NCBI GenBank assembly: GCA_964521425.1
Contig: CAZFRO010000001.1
Span: forward strand, 1-64,000
Reading direction: 5' to 3'
Length of the DNA: 64,000 nucleotides
Source: Joyebacterum sp964521425
GTDB taxonomy: Bacteria > Joyebacterota > Joyebacteria > Joyebacterales > Joyebacteraceae
Shown here one piece after another: positions 53,356-62,547 of the stretch. The notes beneath the pieces were generated by a model that ran no database searches, was not told where the DNA came from, and saw nothing but the letters and a program-made list of their open reading frames with translations. Position 1 is the first letter of the stretch. Every line of letters begins with the position of its first letter. The position numbers were made by a program, and so were the translations under genes.

Positions 53356-54828
53356 CTACGTCTGCGGGATCTGAGGTCTCACCATTACGGTCTTCTCACG
53401 CGAGATCACCGCGAGCCCGGGTTTGGCGCCTCGCGGTTTTCTTACGTGTCGTTTCTCCGTGTAGCTCACGGACACCTTTGATGAGCGTCCCGCCTTGCTG
53501 TGGAAGGCGGCGATGGCCGCCGCCTCAAGGATGGCCCTGCGATCGGGCCGTGCCTTCCCGCTTGGAATCCTCAGGATGACATGCGAGCCCGCTGCCTGAT
53601 GCGCGTGGAACCAGAGGTCGCCCTGGTTTGCTATTCGGTGGGTGAGGACATCGTTGTCCTTGTTCGTGCGGCCCACGAGAACCTCCCAGCCACCGCTGAC
53701 CACGTATGTGCGGAAGTGCGCGCGCGGAGGAGCGGTCTTCCCGCGCGATTTCACGGCCCCGCGTGGTCCAGCAGCAACCTTCGTCCCGAAACGCTTCTCG
53801 ATCTCCGCGAGCCTCTCGACGGATGCCTCGGCGATCGAGGCGCCCACGGCCTCGAGGCTCTCGGCTTCTGCTTCCAGCTCTCCAAGCCGTGCCGGGGCTT
53901 TTGCAGCGCGCTTCTCGGCCTTCTTCGCGCGCTTGAAGTAGTTCTCGGCGTTCTGGATGGGGGAGAGAGATGGGTTGATCGCTACCTCTACGATAGAACT
54001 CTCATCGAAATCCTTGAGGCGAGCAACCCGGTCGCCCCGGGGGATGTCGCCCTTTCTGGCAAGGATCAGCTGCCCCTTCATGCGGTGTTCGTCTGCGTTC
54101 TGTGAGTCGGCTATCTCCGCCTTGACCTTGGCGATCGCGCGCCGCTTCCGCGCGAGACGTTTGAGAACGAGCTTAGAGACCGCTGCGCGTCTGTGGTCCA
54201 TGCTGATGACATCGAAGAACGTATTGAAGGCATGCGCCGCGGCCTCATTGACCGAGCTGAACGTCCTCGTGTCGCCCGCGTGAGCGTCGTCGGCCTGTTG
54301 GTCCGACAGTCTGACATGCGTGCGCTCCTGGTTGTCGGACCAGGATGTGACAAGGACCTCCCCAGTATAGTCTGCGGTCGGCTCCTGTGGCGATGTGCTG
54401 TGTTCCTCATCCTCGCTCGGACGCGGTTGGCCGGTCGGACGCACGACGATGCCTGGTCTCGAACCAAGTTCAACGACAAGCGTTCGCTTCGTCTCAAGGC
54501 CGGTCGTGTGTGTGCGGGAGAGTGAGAACTCGACGGCCGTGCGATCCGGGGCCGCCACCACGGATTGGATCGTCGCTCCCTTGAGCTCGCGCTCGAGATC
54601 CCTTGACTGATCACCCTTCACTCCGATCGGAGGAGGGCATGTATCTCCGAGGAAGATGAGGGGGAGGGCACGGGAAACAGAGATGACGAGGAAGGTTGGG
54701 TTGGGAGCGGTGAGCTTGAGCGCCAGCGCATCATCGGCCAGCCAGTGGACGCGGATGATGCCCGCTCCGGCCATCTGAGGGGAGATCTCATCAATCAGTC
54801 GAGACAAGAGGGCTCGATTCACGGGCAT
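53356..54828 (-). CDS. rqcH: NFACT-family protein (RqcH/Rqc2-like, formerly fibronectin-binding)
   Basis: 490 aa. An NFACT-N domain (about 1-200), a coiled-coil middle (SKLVLKRLARKRRAIAKVKA and NYFKRAKKAEKRAAKAPARL) and an NFACT-R domain with YVVSGGWEVLVGRTNKDND then GDLWFHAHQAAGSHVILR. RqcH binds stalled 50S subunits and recruits tRNA-Ala for C-terminal alanine tailing in bacterial ribosome quality control. Slightly shorter than the Bacillus protein (about 570 aa). The gene diverges from the yicC operon. Confidence 0.9.
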   Translation of the reverse strand: MPVNRALLSRLIDEISPQMAGAGIIRVHWLADDALALKLTAPNPTFLVISVSRALPLIFLGDTCPPPIGVKGDQSRDLERELKGATIQSVVAAPDRTAVEFSLSRTHTTGLETKRTLVVELGSRPGIVVRPTGQPRPSEDEEHSTSPQEPTADYTGEVLVTSWSDNQERTHVRLSDQQADDAHAGDTRTFSSVNEAAAHAFNTFFDVISMDHRRAAVSKLVLKRLARKRRAIAKVKAEIADSQNADEHRMKGQLILARKGDIPRGDRVARLKDFDESSIVEVAINPSLSPIQNAENYFKRAKKAEKRAAKAPARLGELEAEAESLEAVGASIAEASVERLAEIEKRFGTKVAAGPRGAVKSRGKTAPPRAHFRTYVVSGGWEVLVGRTNKDNDVLTHRIANQGDLWFHAHQAAGSHVILRIPSGKARPDRRAILEAAAIAAFHSKAGRSSKVSVSYTEKRHVRKPRGAKPGLAVISREKTVMVRPQIPQT

Positions 54829-54944
54829 TCTCCGAGTGGGTATCGGTCCGCCAAGGCCTTCCGGTGGTCACCAAGCCTTGGATCTGGCAGCAAGCCGCAG
54901 TATAGCCGCAGTACCCCTGACGTGCAACACCGTCGGCTGACGCG

Positions 54945-54973
54945 TTGACTCCAGGGCGATCAGGGGCTATAGT
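54945..54973 (+). promoter_or_regulatory. Sigma70-type promoter of the yicC operon
   Basis: TTGACT (54945-54950), exactly 17 bp, TATAGT (54968-54973). The yicC start codon is 35 bp further, with GAGGAGGGG as ribosome site. This is the clearest promoter in the window and probably drives yicC-remA-gmk-rpoZ-coaBC and perhaps udg-dnaB. Confidence 0.75.
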
Positions 54974-55007
54974 ATCAATCTACTCAAAACTGAGGAGGGG
55001 TGTGCCT

Positions 55008-55886
55008 GTGCTCAGGAGCATGACCGGCTACGGAAGCGCCGAGTCCGCCGACGGCGGGAGGCGTATCAGAGTTGAGGTGCGTTCTGTCAACCAGCGCTTT
55101 CTCGATTTACAGGTGAAGGCGCCGCGGCTTCTGCTCCGCGTAGAGGACAGAGTGCGCCGATATGTGGAATCAACCCTCGATAGAGGGCGCGTGACCGTCT
55201 ACATCGAATGGCGCGACAAATCGGCTGCCAATGGAGCCTCCATCAACGCCACGGTTGCCGGCGAGCTCGTTAACGAACTCAGAGCGCTATCGAGTGAACT
55301 CAAACTTGCGGGCGACATCAACATCGCTACGCTGGCGCGCTTCCCTCAGATATTCGAGCAGCAGGAGGAGAATCCCGAGGCCGATGAGCTGTGGGGCATT
55401 GTGGAACCGGTCATGGCCGGCGCCATGGAGCAGCTGGTCTCGATGAGGGAGATAGAGGGGGAGAAGCTTCTCCGCGATATCTCAGGCCGCGTGGACACGA
55501 TCGAGTCAATCGTTCACAAAGTCGAGGCCGCGGCTCCACGAGCGTCCGAGGCCATGAAGGAACGGATGATGGAGCGGATACGGTCATTCATGACTGACGG
55601 CGTGGCCGTTGACGAGGGGCGCCTCGCACAGGAATTGGCATCGGCGGCAGAGAAGGCCGATTTCACTGAGGAGATAGTGCGGCTTCTGGCTCACGTAGAG
55701 CACGCTCGTGAGACACTCACCTCGAGCGAGCCGGTCGGGAAGAGACTGAACTTCCTCGTTCAGGAGATGCACCGGGAGGCGAACACCATAGGCTCCAAGA
55801 ACGCGGACGTCGACATGGCGTCGGCCGGGCTCTCGCTCAAGGAAGAGATAGAGAAGCTCAGGGAGCAGGTGCAGAACGTCGAGTAG
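55008..55886 (+). CDS. yicC: YicC-family endoribonuclease
   Basis: 292 aa with the family start LRSMTGYGSAES, VRSVNQRFLDLQVKAPR and the C-terminal GKRLNFLVQEMHREANTIGS (DUF1732). YicC proteins are RNases linked to sRNA turnover and stationary phase. GTG 55008 matches the family start; GTG 55002 is the alternative. First gene of the housekeeping operon. Confidence 0.93.
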   Translation: MLRSMTGYGSAESADGGRRIRVEVRSVNQRFLDLQVKAPRLLLRVEDRVRRYVESTLDRGRVTVYIEWRDKSAANGASINATVAGELVNELRALSSELKLAGDINIATLARFPQIFEQQEENPEADELWGIVEPVMAGAMEQLVSMREIEGEKLLRDISGRVDTIESIVHKVEAAAPRASEAMKERMMERIRSFMTDGVAVDEGRLAQELASAAEKADFTEEIVRLLAHVEHARETLTSSEPVGKRLNFLVQEMHREANTIGSKNADVDMASAGLSLKEEIEKLREQVQNVE

Positions 55887-55928
55887 CTTGTAGGCGACCG
55901 GCAGAGTGGCAGCGCGGAGGCCCTTCAC

Positions 55929-56189
55929 ATGAACACGGTGCTTCTAAACATAGGGTTCGGAAACGTCGTGGCGCGACGCCGCATCGTGGCCGTGATTGCG
56001 CCCGGCTCCGCTCCCGTGAAGCGCTTGAAGGACCATGCTCGCGAGACCGGCAGGCTCATAGATGCCACAGAGGGGCGGCGAACGCGTGCCGTCATCGTGA
56101 CAGACAGCGATCACGTTATCCTGTCCGCCGTTGCTCCCGAGACCATTACACAGAGGATTGAGGGTGGGGATGACCGTCCGGATTCGTAG
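55929..56189 (+). CDS. remA: RemA/DUF370 regulatory protein
   Basis: 86 aa with NIGFGNVVARRRIVAVIAPG and KRLKDHARETGRLIDATEGR, conserved in RemA, a DNA-binding regulator of matrix and osmolyte genes in Bacillus. The order yicC-remA-gmk-rpoZ-coaBC is conserved in many phyla. Confidence 0.92.
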   Translation: MNTVLLNIGFGNVVARRRIVAVIAPGSAPVKRLKDHARETGRLIDATEGRRTRAVIVTDSDHVILSAVAPETITQRIEGGDDRPDS

Positions 56190-56222
56190 TGGACGGCGTG
56201 GCGATGGCTCGCTCTTCGGGAG

Positions 56223-56843
56223 ATGATCTTGCGGAAAGGTTTTCCGATAGTTGTATCGGGTCCATCCGGAGTCGGAAAGTCCACGATCTGTCGGATGCTC
56301 CTGGCCGATGACGAGGTGATTTCCTATTCCATCTCCATCACGACTCGACCGCCACGCAGTGGCGAGGTAGACGGCGAGCACTACGAGTTCGTGGAACGGG
56401 AGGAGTTCGGCCGGCTTCTTAAGAGCGATGTTCTGGCCGAGTGGGCGGTCGTGCATGGATTCAGATACGGAACACGAAAGAGCGTCATTACAGATCTGAT
56501 GCTGGCAGGGCAAGATGTCATCATGGATGTCGATGTGCAGGGAGGCACGTCGATCAAACATGCGTTCCCGGAGGCCCTGCTCATCTTCGTTGTGCCTCCT
56601 TCATTCGAGGAGTTGGAGCTGCGTCTCCGCGCAAGAGCGACGGATGTCGCCGATGTCATAGAGACGCGTCTCGAGAACGCGAGGGAGGAGCTCAAGTGGG
56701 CGGGTCGCTACGATCGTGAGGTCATCAATGATGACCTGGAACGTGCCGTGGCGGAGATCCGCGACATAGTCAAGATGGAGAGAAGACGTCGCGCGCAGTT
56801 GCTCGACATGGAAAGACAGGCAAAGAAACCAGGACTGGAGTAG
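56223..56843 (+). CDS. gmk: Guanylate kinase
   Basis: 206 aa. P-loop SGPSGVGKST, SITTRPPRSGEVDGEHYEFV (GMP binding) and VIMDVDVQGG. Phosphorylates GMP to GDP. Full length for the family. It ends 4 bp before rpoZ. Confidence 0.95.
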   Translation: MILRKGFPIVVSGPSGVGKSTICRMLLADDEVISYSISITTRPPRSGEVDGEHYEFVEREEFGRLLKSDVLAEWAVVHGFRYGTRKSVITDLMLAGQDVIMDVDVQGGTSIKHAFPEALLIFVVPPSFEELELRLRARATDVADVIETRLENAREELKWAGRYDREVINDDLERAVAEIRDIVKMERRRRAQLLDMERQAKKPGLE

Positions 56844-56847
56844 ATTC

Positions 56848-57141
56848 ATGGATCCTCTGAGGAAGCGGGAACTGCTGAAGCATGTGAAGAACGAGTACGC
56901 AGGCGCTGTGCTGGCCGCGAAGGTGGCACGCCGGCTCCATGCCATCCCGGCGAGCGAGCGGGAAGATCCGGAAGCCAAGGTAGCGTCGCTGGCGATCACC
57001 CTCCTCTCCGATGGGAAGGTGGAGTTCGAGGCTGTCGAGCCGGACGAGGACGTTGAAGTCCAGGAGACGGCGGAGGGCGAGGGAGCTGAGTCGGACGAGA
57101 AGGCAGAGAAAGCAAAGAAAGCAGAGAAGACGGAGAAGTAG
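56848..57141 (+). CDS. rpoZ: RNA polymerase omega subunit
   Basis: 97 aa. NEYAGAVLAAKVARRLHAI and KVASLAITLLSDGKVEFE give the omega fold; the last 35 residues are a low-complexity Glu/Lys tail. Assembles and stabilises the beta' subunit. Position after gmk supports the call. Confidence 0.85.
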   Translation: MDPLRKRELLKHVKNEYAGAVLAAKVARRLHAIPASEREDPEAKVASLAITLLSDGKVEFEAVEPDEDVEVQETAEGEGAESDEKAEKAKKAEKTEK

Positions 57142-57165
57142 ACCACCCCCGGAGCGCGAATCCTG

Positions 57166-58422
57166 ATGTCCGTACCTCTCAGTGGCAAGACCATAGTCCT
57201 CGGGGTGACCGGCAGCATCGCGGCCTTCAAAGCGCCGCTGATCGTCACGAGGCTGGTTGGACAGGGCGCGACCGTGATCGTCATAATGACGGAGAATGCA
57301 ACACGGTTCGTGACGCCCCTCACTTTTGAGACGCTGTCGGGCAACGAAGTCATTGTGGGCATGTTCCCCGACGCGAAGAAGGGCGTGGCTTCACTTGAGG
57401 AAGCCGCGTCCGGATCTGAACGCCTCAAGCACGTTCACCTGGCCGAAGCCACCGACCTGGCCATCATCGCCCCTGCGACCGCAAACATCATCGGAAAAAT
57501 GGCCAACGGCGTGGCGGACGACTTCCTCTCGACGGAACTCGTGGCGATGACATGCCCGGTAATCGTGGCGCCGGCGATGAATGTGCGCATGATGGAATCA
57601 GATGCGGTACGGGCGAACGTGGAGACGCTCAAGGCGCGCGGAGTCATCTTCGCCGAGGCAGAGGTCGGGAGGCTGGCGAGTGGGGCCGTGGGGAAGGGCA
57701 GGCTTGCCGACCCGGAGAGCATTGTTGGAACAGCACTGGACCTTCTTCTTCCGAAGCAGGATCTGGCCGGTCGCCGCATCCTTGTCTCTGCCGGGCCGAC
57801 ACGAGAGCCTGTGGATCCGGTGCGATTCATCGGCAATCGATCAAGCGGGAAGATGGGGTACGCGCTCGCGGAGCGTGCGCTCAGACGAGGAGCAAATGTC
57901 GTCCTCGTATCGGGACCGTCGTCGCTCAATCCACCGGACGGCGCCGAGTACGTCAGTGTGGAGACCACTGAAGAGATGCTCCACGCGGTGATGAAGAGCT
58001 TCGTGGACGCGGACCTCCTCATCATGGCCGCGGCGCCGGCGGACTACCGTCCCGCCAGGCCATCAGAGGTCAAGATCAAGAAGACAACCGAGGAACTGAC
58101 GCTCGAACTCGTGCGAACGGAAGACATCCTCTCTCAAGTTGTGAGCGCGCGTCGCGAGGGGCAGGGCGTCGTCGGCTTCGCGCTTGAGACGAGCGCCGAG
58201 GTCGAGGAGGGCAGACGCAAACTCATCGACAAGGATCTGGACATCGTTGTCGTGAACAACCCGCTCGTAGAGGGCGCCGGATTCGACACCGATACAAACG
58301 TGGCCGTCATCCTGACGCGGTCCGGCCGCGAGAACGAGCTTGCGAAGATGTCGAAAGCGGACCTCGCCGACGTGATTCTCACAGAGGCTATCAGCGAACT
58401 CGGATGGGACAGGCGCCGATGA
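57166..58422 (+). CDS. coaBC: Bifunctional phosphopantothenoylcysteine decarboxylase / phosphopantothenate-cysteine ligase
   Basis: 418 aa. N-terminal CoaC half: LGVTGSIAAFKAPLIVTRL, decarboxylase PAMNVRMMES. C-terminal CoaB half from about 195: ILVSAGPTREPVDPVRFIGN, SSGKMGYALAERAL and VNNPLVEGAGFDTDTN. Catalyses two steps of coenzyme A synthesis. ATGA overlap with the next gene. Confidence 0.95.
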   Translation: MSVPLSGKTIVLGVTGSIAAFKAPLIVTRLVGQGATVIVIMTENATRFVTPLTFETLSGNEVIVGMFPDAKKGVASLEEAASGSERLKHVHLAEATDLAIIAPATANIIGKMANGVADDFLSTELVAMTCPVIVAPAMNVRMMESDAVRANVETLKARGVIFAEAEVGRLASGAVGKGRLADPESIVGTALDLLLPKQDLAGRRILVSAGPTREPVDPVRFIGNRSSGKMGYALAERALRRGANVVLVSGPSSLNPPDGAEYVSVETTEEMLHAVMKSFVDADLLIMAAAPADYRPARPSEVKIKKTTEELTLELVRTEDILSQVVSARREGQGVVGFALETSAEVEEGRRKLIDKDLDIVVVNNPLVEGAGFDTDTNVAVILTRSGRENELAKMSKADLADVILTEAISELGWDRRR

Positions 58423-59363
58423 GCGGAGCGAGACACGATGATCCACGGGCGCTCCTTGCGAGCTACCTGACACAGCTCGCCCAGGCAGGGGAGAAGGATA
58501 TATGCCTCTCGGCTGAGACAGCGGCCACCGTCAGATCGTGCGTTCCACCCGACGGGGGCGAGGCCCGAGCCGAAGGGCCTCGTGAGAAGCCGGAGGCTTC
58601 ACGGGTGCAGGATGCTCCGAGGGGACAGGGCGTTCCGCGGGAATCACGTTCCGCCGACAAGCCGAGTGAGCCGCCAGAGCTTCCTAAGAAGCTGAGTGTG
58701 CGGGAGAAGGCGGCAGAGCTTCCTGAACTTGAGCCCATCAGAGTCAAGCTCGCGCTCGGTCCGGAGACGGCAGGCACGGATATGTTCGCCGGAGAATCAG
58801 AACTCGGGAGCTGCACGTCTCTCGATGAGGTCAAGCGCGCCGCTCTCGCGTGTGAGAAGTGCGAACTGGCCGGGACGCGGATCAGCGTCGTCTTCGGTAC
58901 GGGCAACACGAGCTCAGACATAATGTTCATCGGCGAGGCGCCTGGGGCGAATGAGGACAGGGAGGGGATCCCCTTTGTGGGCAGAGCGGGAGCGCTTCTC
59001 GACAAGATAATCGAGGCGGCTGAGTTCAGCCGTGAGGATGTCTACATCTGCAACATACTGAAGTGTCGTCCCCCCAACAACAGGACGCCCCTTTCGAACG
59101 AGATCGAGGCCTGTGTCTCATTCCTGGCAAAGCAGATCGACATGATCGCCCCACGCATCATATGCACACTTGGGCTTCCGGCGACGCAGACCCTGCTCGG
59201 TGTCAAAGGATCGATGGGAAGCCTGCGGGGCAAGGTGTACGTGCAGGATGATCTCTTGGTGATACCCACCTACCACCCGGCCGCGGCCCTCAGGGACCCG
59301 AAGTACAAGCGGCCGATGTGGGAGGACTTTCTTCGCATCAGAAGAGAGTACGACAAGCTCTAG
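58419..59363 (+). CDS. Family 4-like uracil-DNA glycosylase with a low-complexity N-terminal extension
   Basis: 314 aa. The catalytic domain (about 130-314) has GEAPGANEDREGIPFVGRAG, CNILKCRPPNNRTP and VIPTYHPAAAL. Cysteines CEKC, C in CNILKC and another at ICTLG fit the 4Fe-4S cluster of family 4 enzymes. Removes uracil from DNA. Residues 20-125 are Pro/Glu-rich and absent from minimal enzymes; similar N-terminal extensions occur in SPO1-polymerase-related UDGs. Overlaps coaBC by 4 bp. Confidence 0.88.
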   Translation: MSGARHDDPRALLASYLTQLAQAGEKDICLSAETAATVRSCVPPDGGEARAEGPREKPEASRVQDAPRGQGVPRESRSADKPSEPPELPKKLSVREKAAELPELEPIRVKLALGPETAGTDMFAGESELGSCTSLDEVKRAALACEKCELAGTRISVVFGTGNTSSDIMFIGEAPGANEDREGIPFVGRAGALLDKIIEAAEFSREDVYICNILKCRPPNNRTPLSNEIEACVSFLAKQIDMIAPRIICTLGLPATQTLLGVKGSMGSLRGKVYVQDDLLVIPTYHPAAALRDPKYKRPMWEDFLRIRREYDKL

Positions 59364-59406
59364 CAGCGCGTGCGGGACACTGTTGCACGCGCACGGCGGA
59401 GGCGCC

Positions 59407-60798
59407 ATGGCCACACTGAGAAAGACAACCGAGTCCGCTGGTCTCGTGAGAGCCGCAGACCGAATCCCGCCTCAGGCCCACGAAGCCGAAGTGGCTGTTC
59501 TCGGAGCCATGATGCTGGACGAGGAGGCGATCGGAGCGGGGGCGGAACTCCTGACGTCCGAATCGTTCTACACGGATGCACACCGCAAGATATTCGCCGC
59601 TGTGATGGGCCTCTTCTCGAAGAGCGAAGCGGTTGATCTCGTTACGCTGACGCAGGAGTTGAAGCGACGCAAGCACCTCGACGACATCGGTGGTGCCGCC
59701 TACCTGTCGACGCTCCTCGGGAGCGTGGCGACGGCGGCGAACGTTCGCTACCACGCCAAAATCGTTCTCGAGAAGGCCGTTCTCAGGCGTCTGATAAGTG
59801 TCGCGACCGAGGTCGTTCAGGAAGCCTACGACGCCGGCGGCGACGCGGCTCAGATCCTCGATCGCGCCGAGAACATGATCTTCGACATCGCCCAGTCCCG
59901 CGTGCGCAGGGGCTTCATGCCGATGCGCGAGATCCTGAAGCACAGCTTCGAGGTCATTCAGGAGCTCTACGACAAAAAGGAGCACGTGACGGGAGTGGGA
60001 TCGGGATTCGATGACCTGGACAAGCTGACATCGGGCTTCCAGAAATCGGACCTCGTTGTGATCGCGGGGCGCCCGTCGATGGGGAAGACTGCGCTCGCGC
60101 TGAACATCACCGCGAACGCCGCCATCGTCCACAAGATCCCGGTCGCTCTCTTCAGTCTTGAGATGGCCAAGGAACAGCTCGTCCAGCGCATGCTTTGCAG
60201 CGAAGCGCATGTGGACGCTCACAAGCTGAGGACCGGCTACCTTGCCGACCGTCACTGGTCCAGTCTGACCACCGCGGCCGGTCTGCTCTCGGAGGCTGAG
60301 ATCTACATCGATGACACTCCGGCCATGACGGTTCTCGAGATGCGCTCGAAGGCGCGACGGCTGAAGGCCGAGTCGGACGTGGGGCTCGTGATCATCGACT
60401 ACATGCAGCTTATGCGAGGCACGGGACGTGTCGAGAACAGACAGCAGGAGATCTCCGAAATATCTCGTTCGCTCAAGGCTCTCGCCAAAGAACTCGGTGT
60501 GCCGGTTCTGGCCCTCTCGCAGCTCTCACGGGCCGTGGAGCAGCGCGGAGGTGACAGACGACCGATACTGTCCGACCTTCGCGAGTCGGGCGCTATCGAG
60601 CAGGACGCCGACGTCGTGATGTTCGTGTACCGCGGCGAGCAGTACGAGCGCACGCCGGAGAACCAGGGCATCGCGGAGATCATCATCGGCAAGCAGAGAA
60701 ACGGACCGACCGGGACCATCAAGCTCGCCTTTGTCTCGGAGTGCACGAGATTCGAGAATCTGACGATGAGGCCGGACGAGGCCTTCGACGAGCTGTAG
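59407..60798 (+). CDS. dnaB: Replicative DNA helicase DnaB
   Basis: 463 aa. DnaB-N domain (about 15-115, PPQAHEAEVAVLGAMMLDEE) and RecA-like core with Walker A GRPSMGKTALAL, LFSLEMAKEQLVQRM, Walker B VGLVIIDYMQLM and LRESGAIEQDADVVMFVYR. No intein. The first in-frame start (TTG 59383) is less likely than ATG 59407 with GCGGAGG. Confidence 0.95.
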   Translation: MATLRKTTESAGLVRAADRIPPQAHEAEVAVLGAMMLDEEAIGAGAELLTSESFYTDAHRKIFAAVMGLFSKSEAVDLVTLTQELKRRKHLDDIGGAAYLSTLLGSVATAANVRYHAKIVLEKAVLRRLISVATEVVQEAYDAGGDAAQILDRAENMIFDIAQSRVRRGFMPMREILKHSFEVIQELYDKKEHVTGVGSGFDDLDKLTSGFQKSDLVVIAGRPSMGKTALALNITANAAIVHKIPVALFSLEMAKEQLVQRMLCSEAHVDAHKLRTGYLADRHWSSLTTAAGLLSEAEIYIDDTPAMTVLEMRSKARRLKAESDVGLVIIDYMQLMRGTGRVENRQQEISEISRSLKALAKELGVPVLALSQLSRAVEQRGGDRRPILSDLRESGAIEQDADVVMFVYRGEQYERTPENQGIAEIIIGKQRNGPTGTIKLAFVSECTRFENLTMRPDEAFDEL

Positions 60799-60862
60799 CG
60801 GATCATCGCAGACGGACTGCCGTGTAGTACGGGAGTCCGGGAGTTCGGAACATGGGGTCGCC

Positions 60863-61645
60863 ATGGATTTCTTTGCTAGAATAGGCCAGTCAGCGATAAA
60901 CATGTTCAGCGTGGTCGGCGCCGCCGGGATCGTGTTCTGGCGCGCGTTGATTTCCATCCGTCACCTGCCGAGATCCATGGGGCTGGTGGTTGAGCAGATG
61001 CAGCGCATCGGAATCGAGTCGCTCCCGCTTGTCGTCGTGACCTCCGTCTTCACTGGTGCTGTGGCATCCGTTCAGGTCTCCTACCAGCTCAAGGAGTATC
61101 TCCCCAAGGCCTACCTCGGGACGGCGATCTTCAAATCTGTCGTGATCGAACTCGGTCCGGTCCTCACGGCTCTCGTCCTGGGTGGCCGCGTCGGCGCTTC
61201 GATCGCCGCTGAACTCGGCACGATGCGTGTCACCGAGCAGATAGATGCGATGGAGGCGATGGCGATCGACCCGCATCGCTATCTGGTCATGCCCCGCATA
61301 CTTGGCGCTCTCATCATGCTTCCGATACTCACGATCCTCGCTGATACACTTGCCGTGGGGGGCGGGTACGTCGTCTCGAACGTGGCGCTGGATGTCTCGG
61401 GGACGGTGTTCGTGGACGGAATGCGAACGCTCTTCTACGCCGGAGATGTGCTGGGAGGTCTGGTCAAGGCATGCGCCTTCGGTCTTATCATCGCTCTCAT
61501 GGGGTGCACAGCAGGGCTTGCGGCGAGAGGCGGCGCGGTCGGTGTGGGAAAAGCGGCCACGCGGGCAGTTGTGGCGAGCTGTGTTCTCATCCTCGTCAGC
61601 GACTACGTGCTGACCACGCTTATCTATGGGATCATCTTCTCCTGA
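60863..61645 (+). CDS. mlaE: MlaE-type phospholipid ABC transporter permease
   Basis: 260 aa with five hydrophobic helices and GPVLTALVLGGRVGASIAAE then EQIDAMEAMAIDPHRYLVMP, the MlaE family core. Part of the inner-membrane complex that moves phospholipids between membranes. The following ATPase begins 10 bp later. Confidence 0.93.
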   Translation: MDFFARIGQSAINMFSVVGAAGIVFWRALISIRHLPRSMGLVVEQMQRIGIESLPLVVVTSVFTGAVASVQVSYQLKEYLPKAYLGTAIFKSVVIELGPVLTALVLGGRVGASIAAELGTMRVTEQIDAMEAMAIDPHRYLVMPRILGALIMLPILTILADTLAVGGGYVVSNVALDVSGTVFVDGMRTLFYAGDVLGGLVKACAFGLIIALMGCTAGLAARGGAVGVGKAATRAVVASCVLILVSDYVLTTLIYGIIFS

Positions 61646-61655
61646 GGAGGCGGTA

Positions 61656-62438
61656 GTGTCTGGTCGGACCCTCATTGATGTGCGGGACCTCTGGAAGTCG
61701 TTCGGGGACAACCACGTGCTCAGGGGGCTCAGTCTGGAACTTGTCGAGGGAGAGACGCTTGTCGTTCTGGGACCATCGGGCTGCGGCAAGAGCGTTCTCC
61801 TCAAGCACATCATCGGTCTTCTCATACCTGATCGCGGCGAGGTTCTGTTTTGCGGCGAGAACATCTTTGACATGAGCGTGAAGGAACTTGGCGAGGCAAG
61901 ACAGCATTTCGGGATGGTCTTCCAGGGGGCGGCCCTGTTTGACTCGATGACCGTGGGTGAGAACATCGGATTGCCGGCGGTCGAACACCGGGGTATGCGT
62001 GGGCAGGAGCTGGACGCACTCATCGAGGAGAAGCTCAGTCTCGTTGGCTTGGAGGGATTGTCCGGACTGCGTCCCTCTGAGATATCGGGCGGCATGAAGA
62101 AGCGTGTGGCGCTCGCAAGGGCGATAGCGCTCAATCCGGACATCATCCTCTACGATGAGCCCACGACAGGGCTTGATCCGATCATGGCGGAGCAGATAAA
62201 CGAACTGATTCGTGATACCCAGAACAAGCTCAGCGCCACCTCGATAGTCGTTACGCACGATCTGCACAGCGCATGCTTCATCGGAGACAGGGTCGCGCTC
62301 GTCGAGAGCGGGAGAATAGAGTTCGTCGGTTCGACCGACGAACTCATGAACACCGACGACGAGGCGGTGCGCAACTTCATCGCGCGCGGGCACGCGAATA
62401 GCGGACCGCGAGAGAAGGAAGGGGCGGGTCTCCACTAG
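61656..62438 (+). CDS. mlaF: MlaF-type ABC transporter ATPase
   Basis: 260 aa. Walker A LGPSGCGKSVLLKHI, signature ISGGMKKRVALARAIA, Walker B ILYDEPTTGLDPIMAEQIN and VTHDLHSA. The GMKKR signature and GLDPI are typical of MlaF. The frame opens at ATG 61626 inside mlaE; GTG 61656 with GAGGAGG is preferred. Confidence 0.93.
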   Translation: MSGRTLIDVRDLWKSFGDNHVLRGLSLELVEGETLVVLGPSGCGKSVLLKHIIGLLIPDRGEVLFCGENIFDMSVKELGEARQHFGMVFQGAALFDSMTVGENIGLPAVEHRGMRGQELDALIEEKLSLVGLEGLSGLRPSEISGGMKKRVALARAIALNPDIILYDEPTTGLDPIMAEQINELIRDTQNKLSATSIVVTHDLHSACFIGDRVALVESGRIEFVGSTDELMNTDDEAVRNFIARGHANSGPREKEGAGLH

Positions 62439-62547
62439 ACCGGGAACGGGTCGAAGTCTGTGAATCGAAGCGTGTGAATCCAGGCCGAGGAATCGAAGGC
62501 GGACGAATCGTACGGCGCGTCAGATGTCTCACATCCGGAGGCGATGT

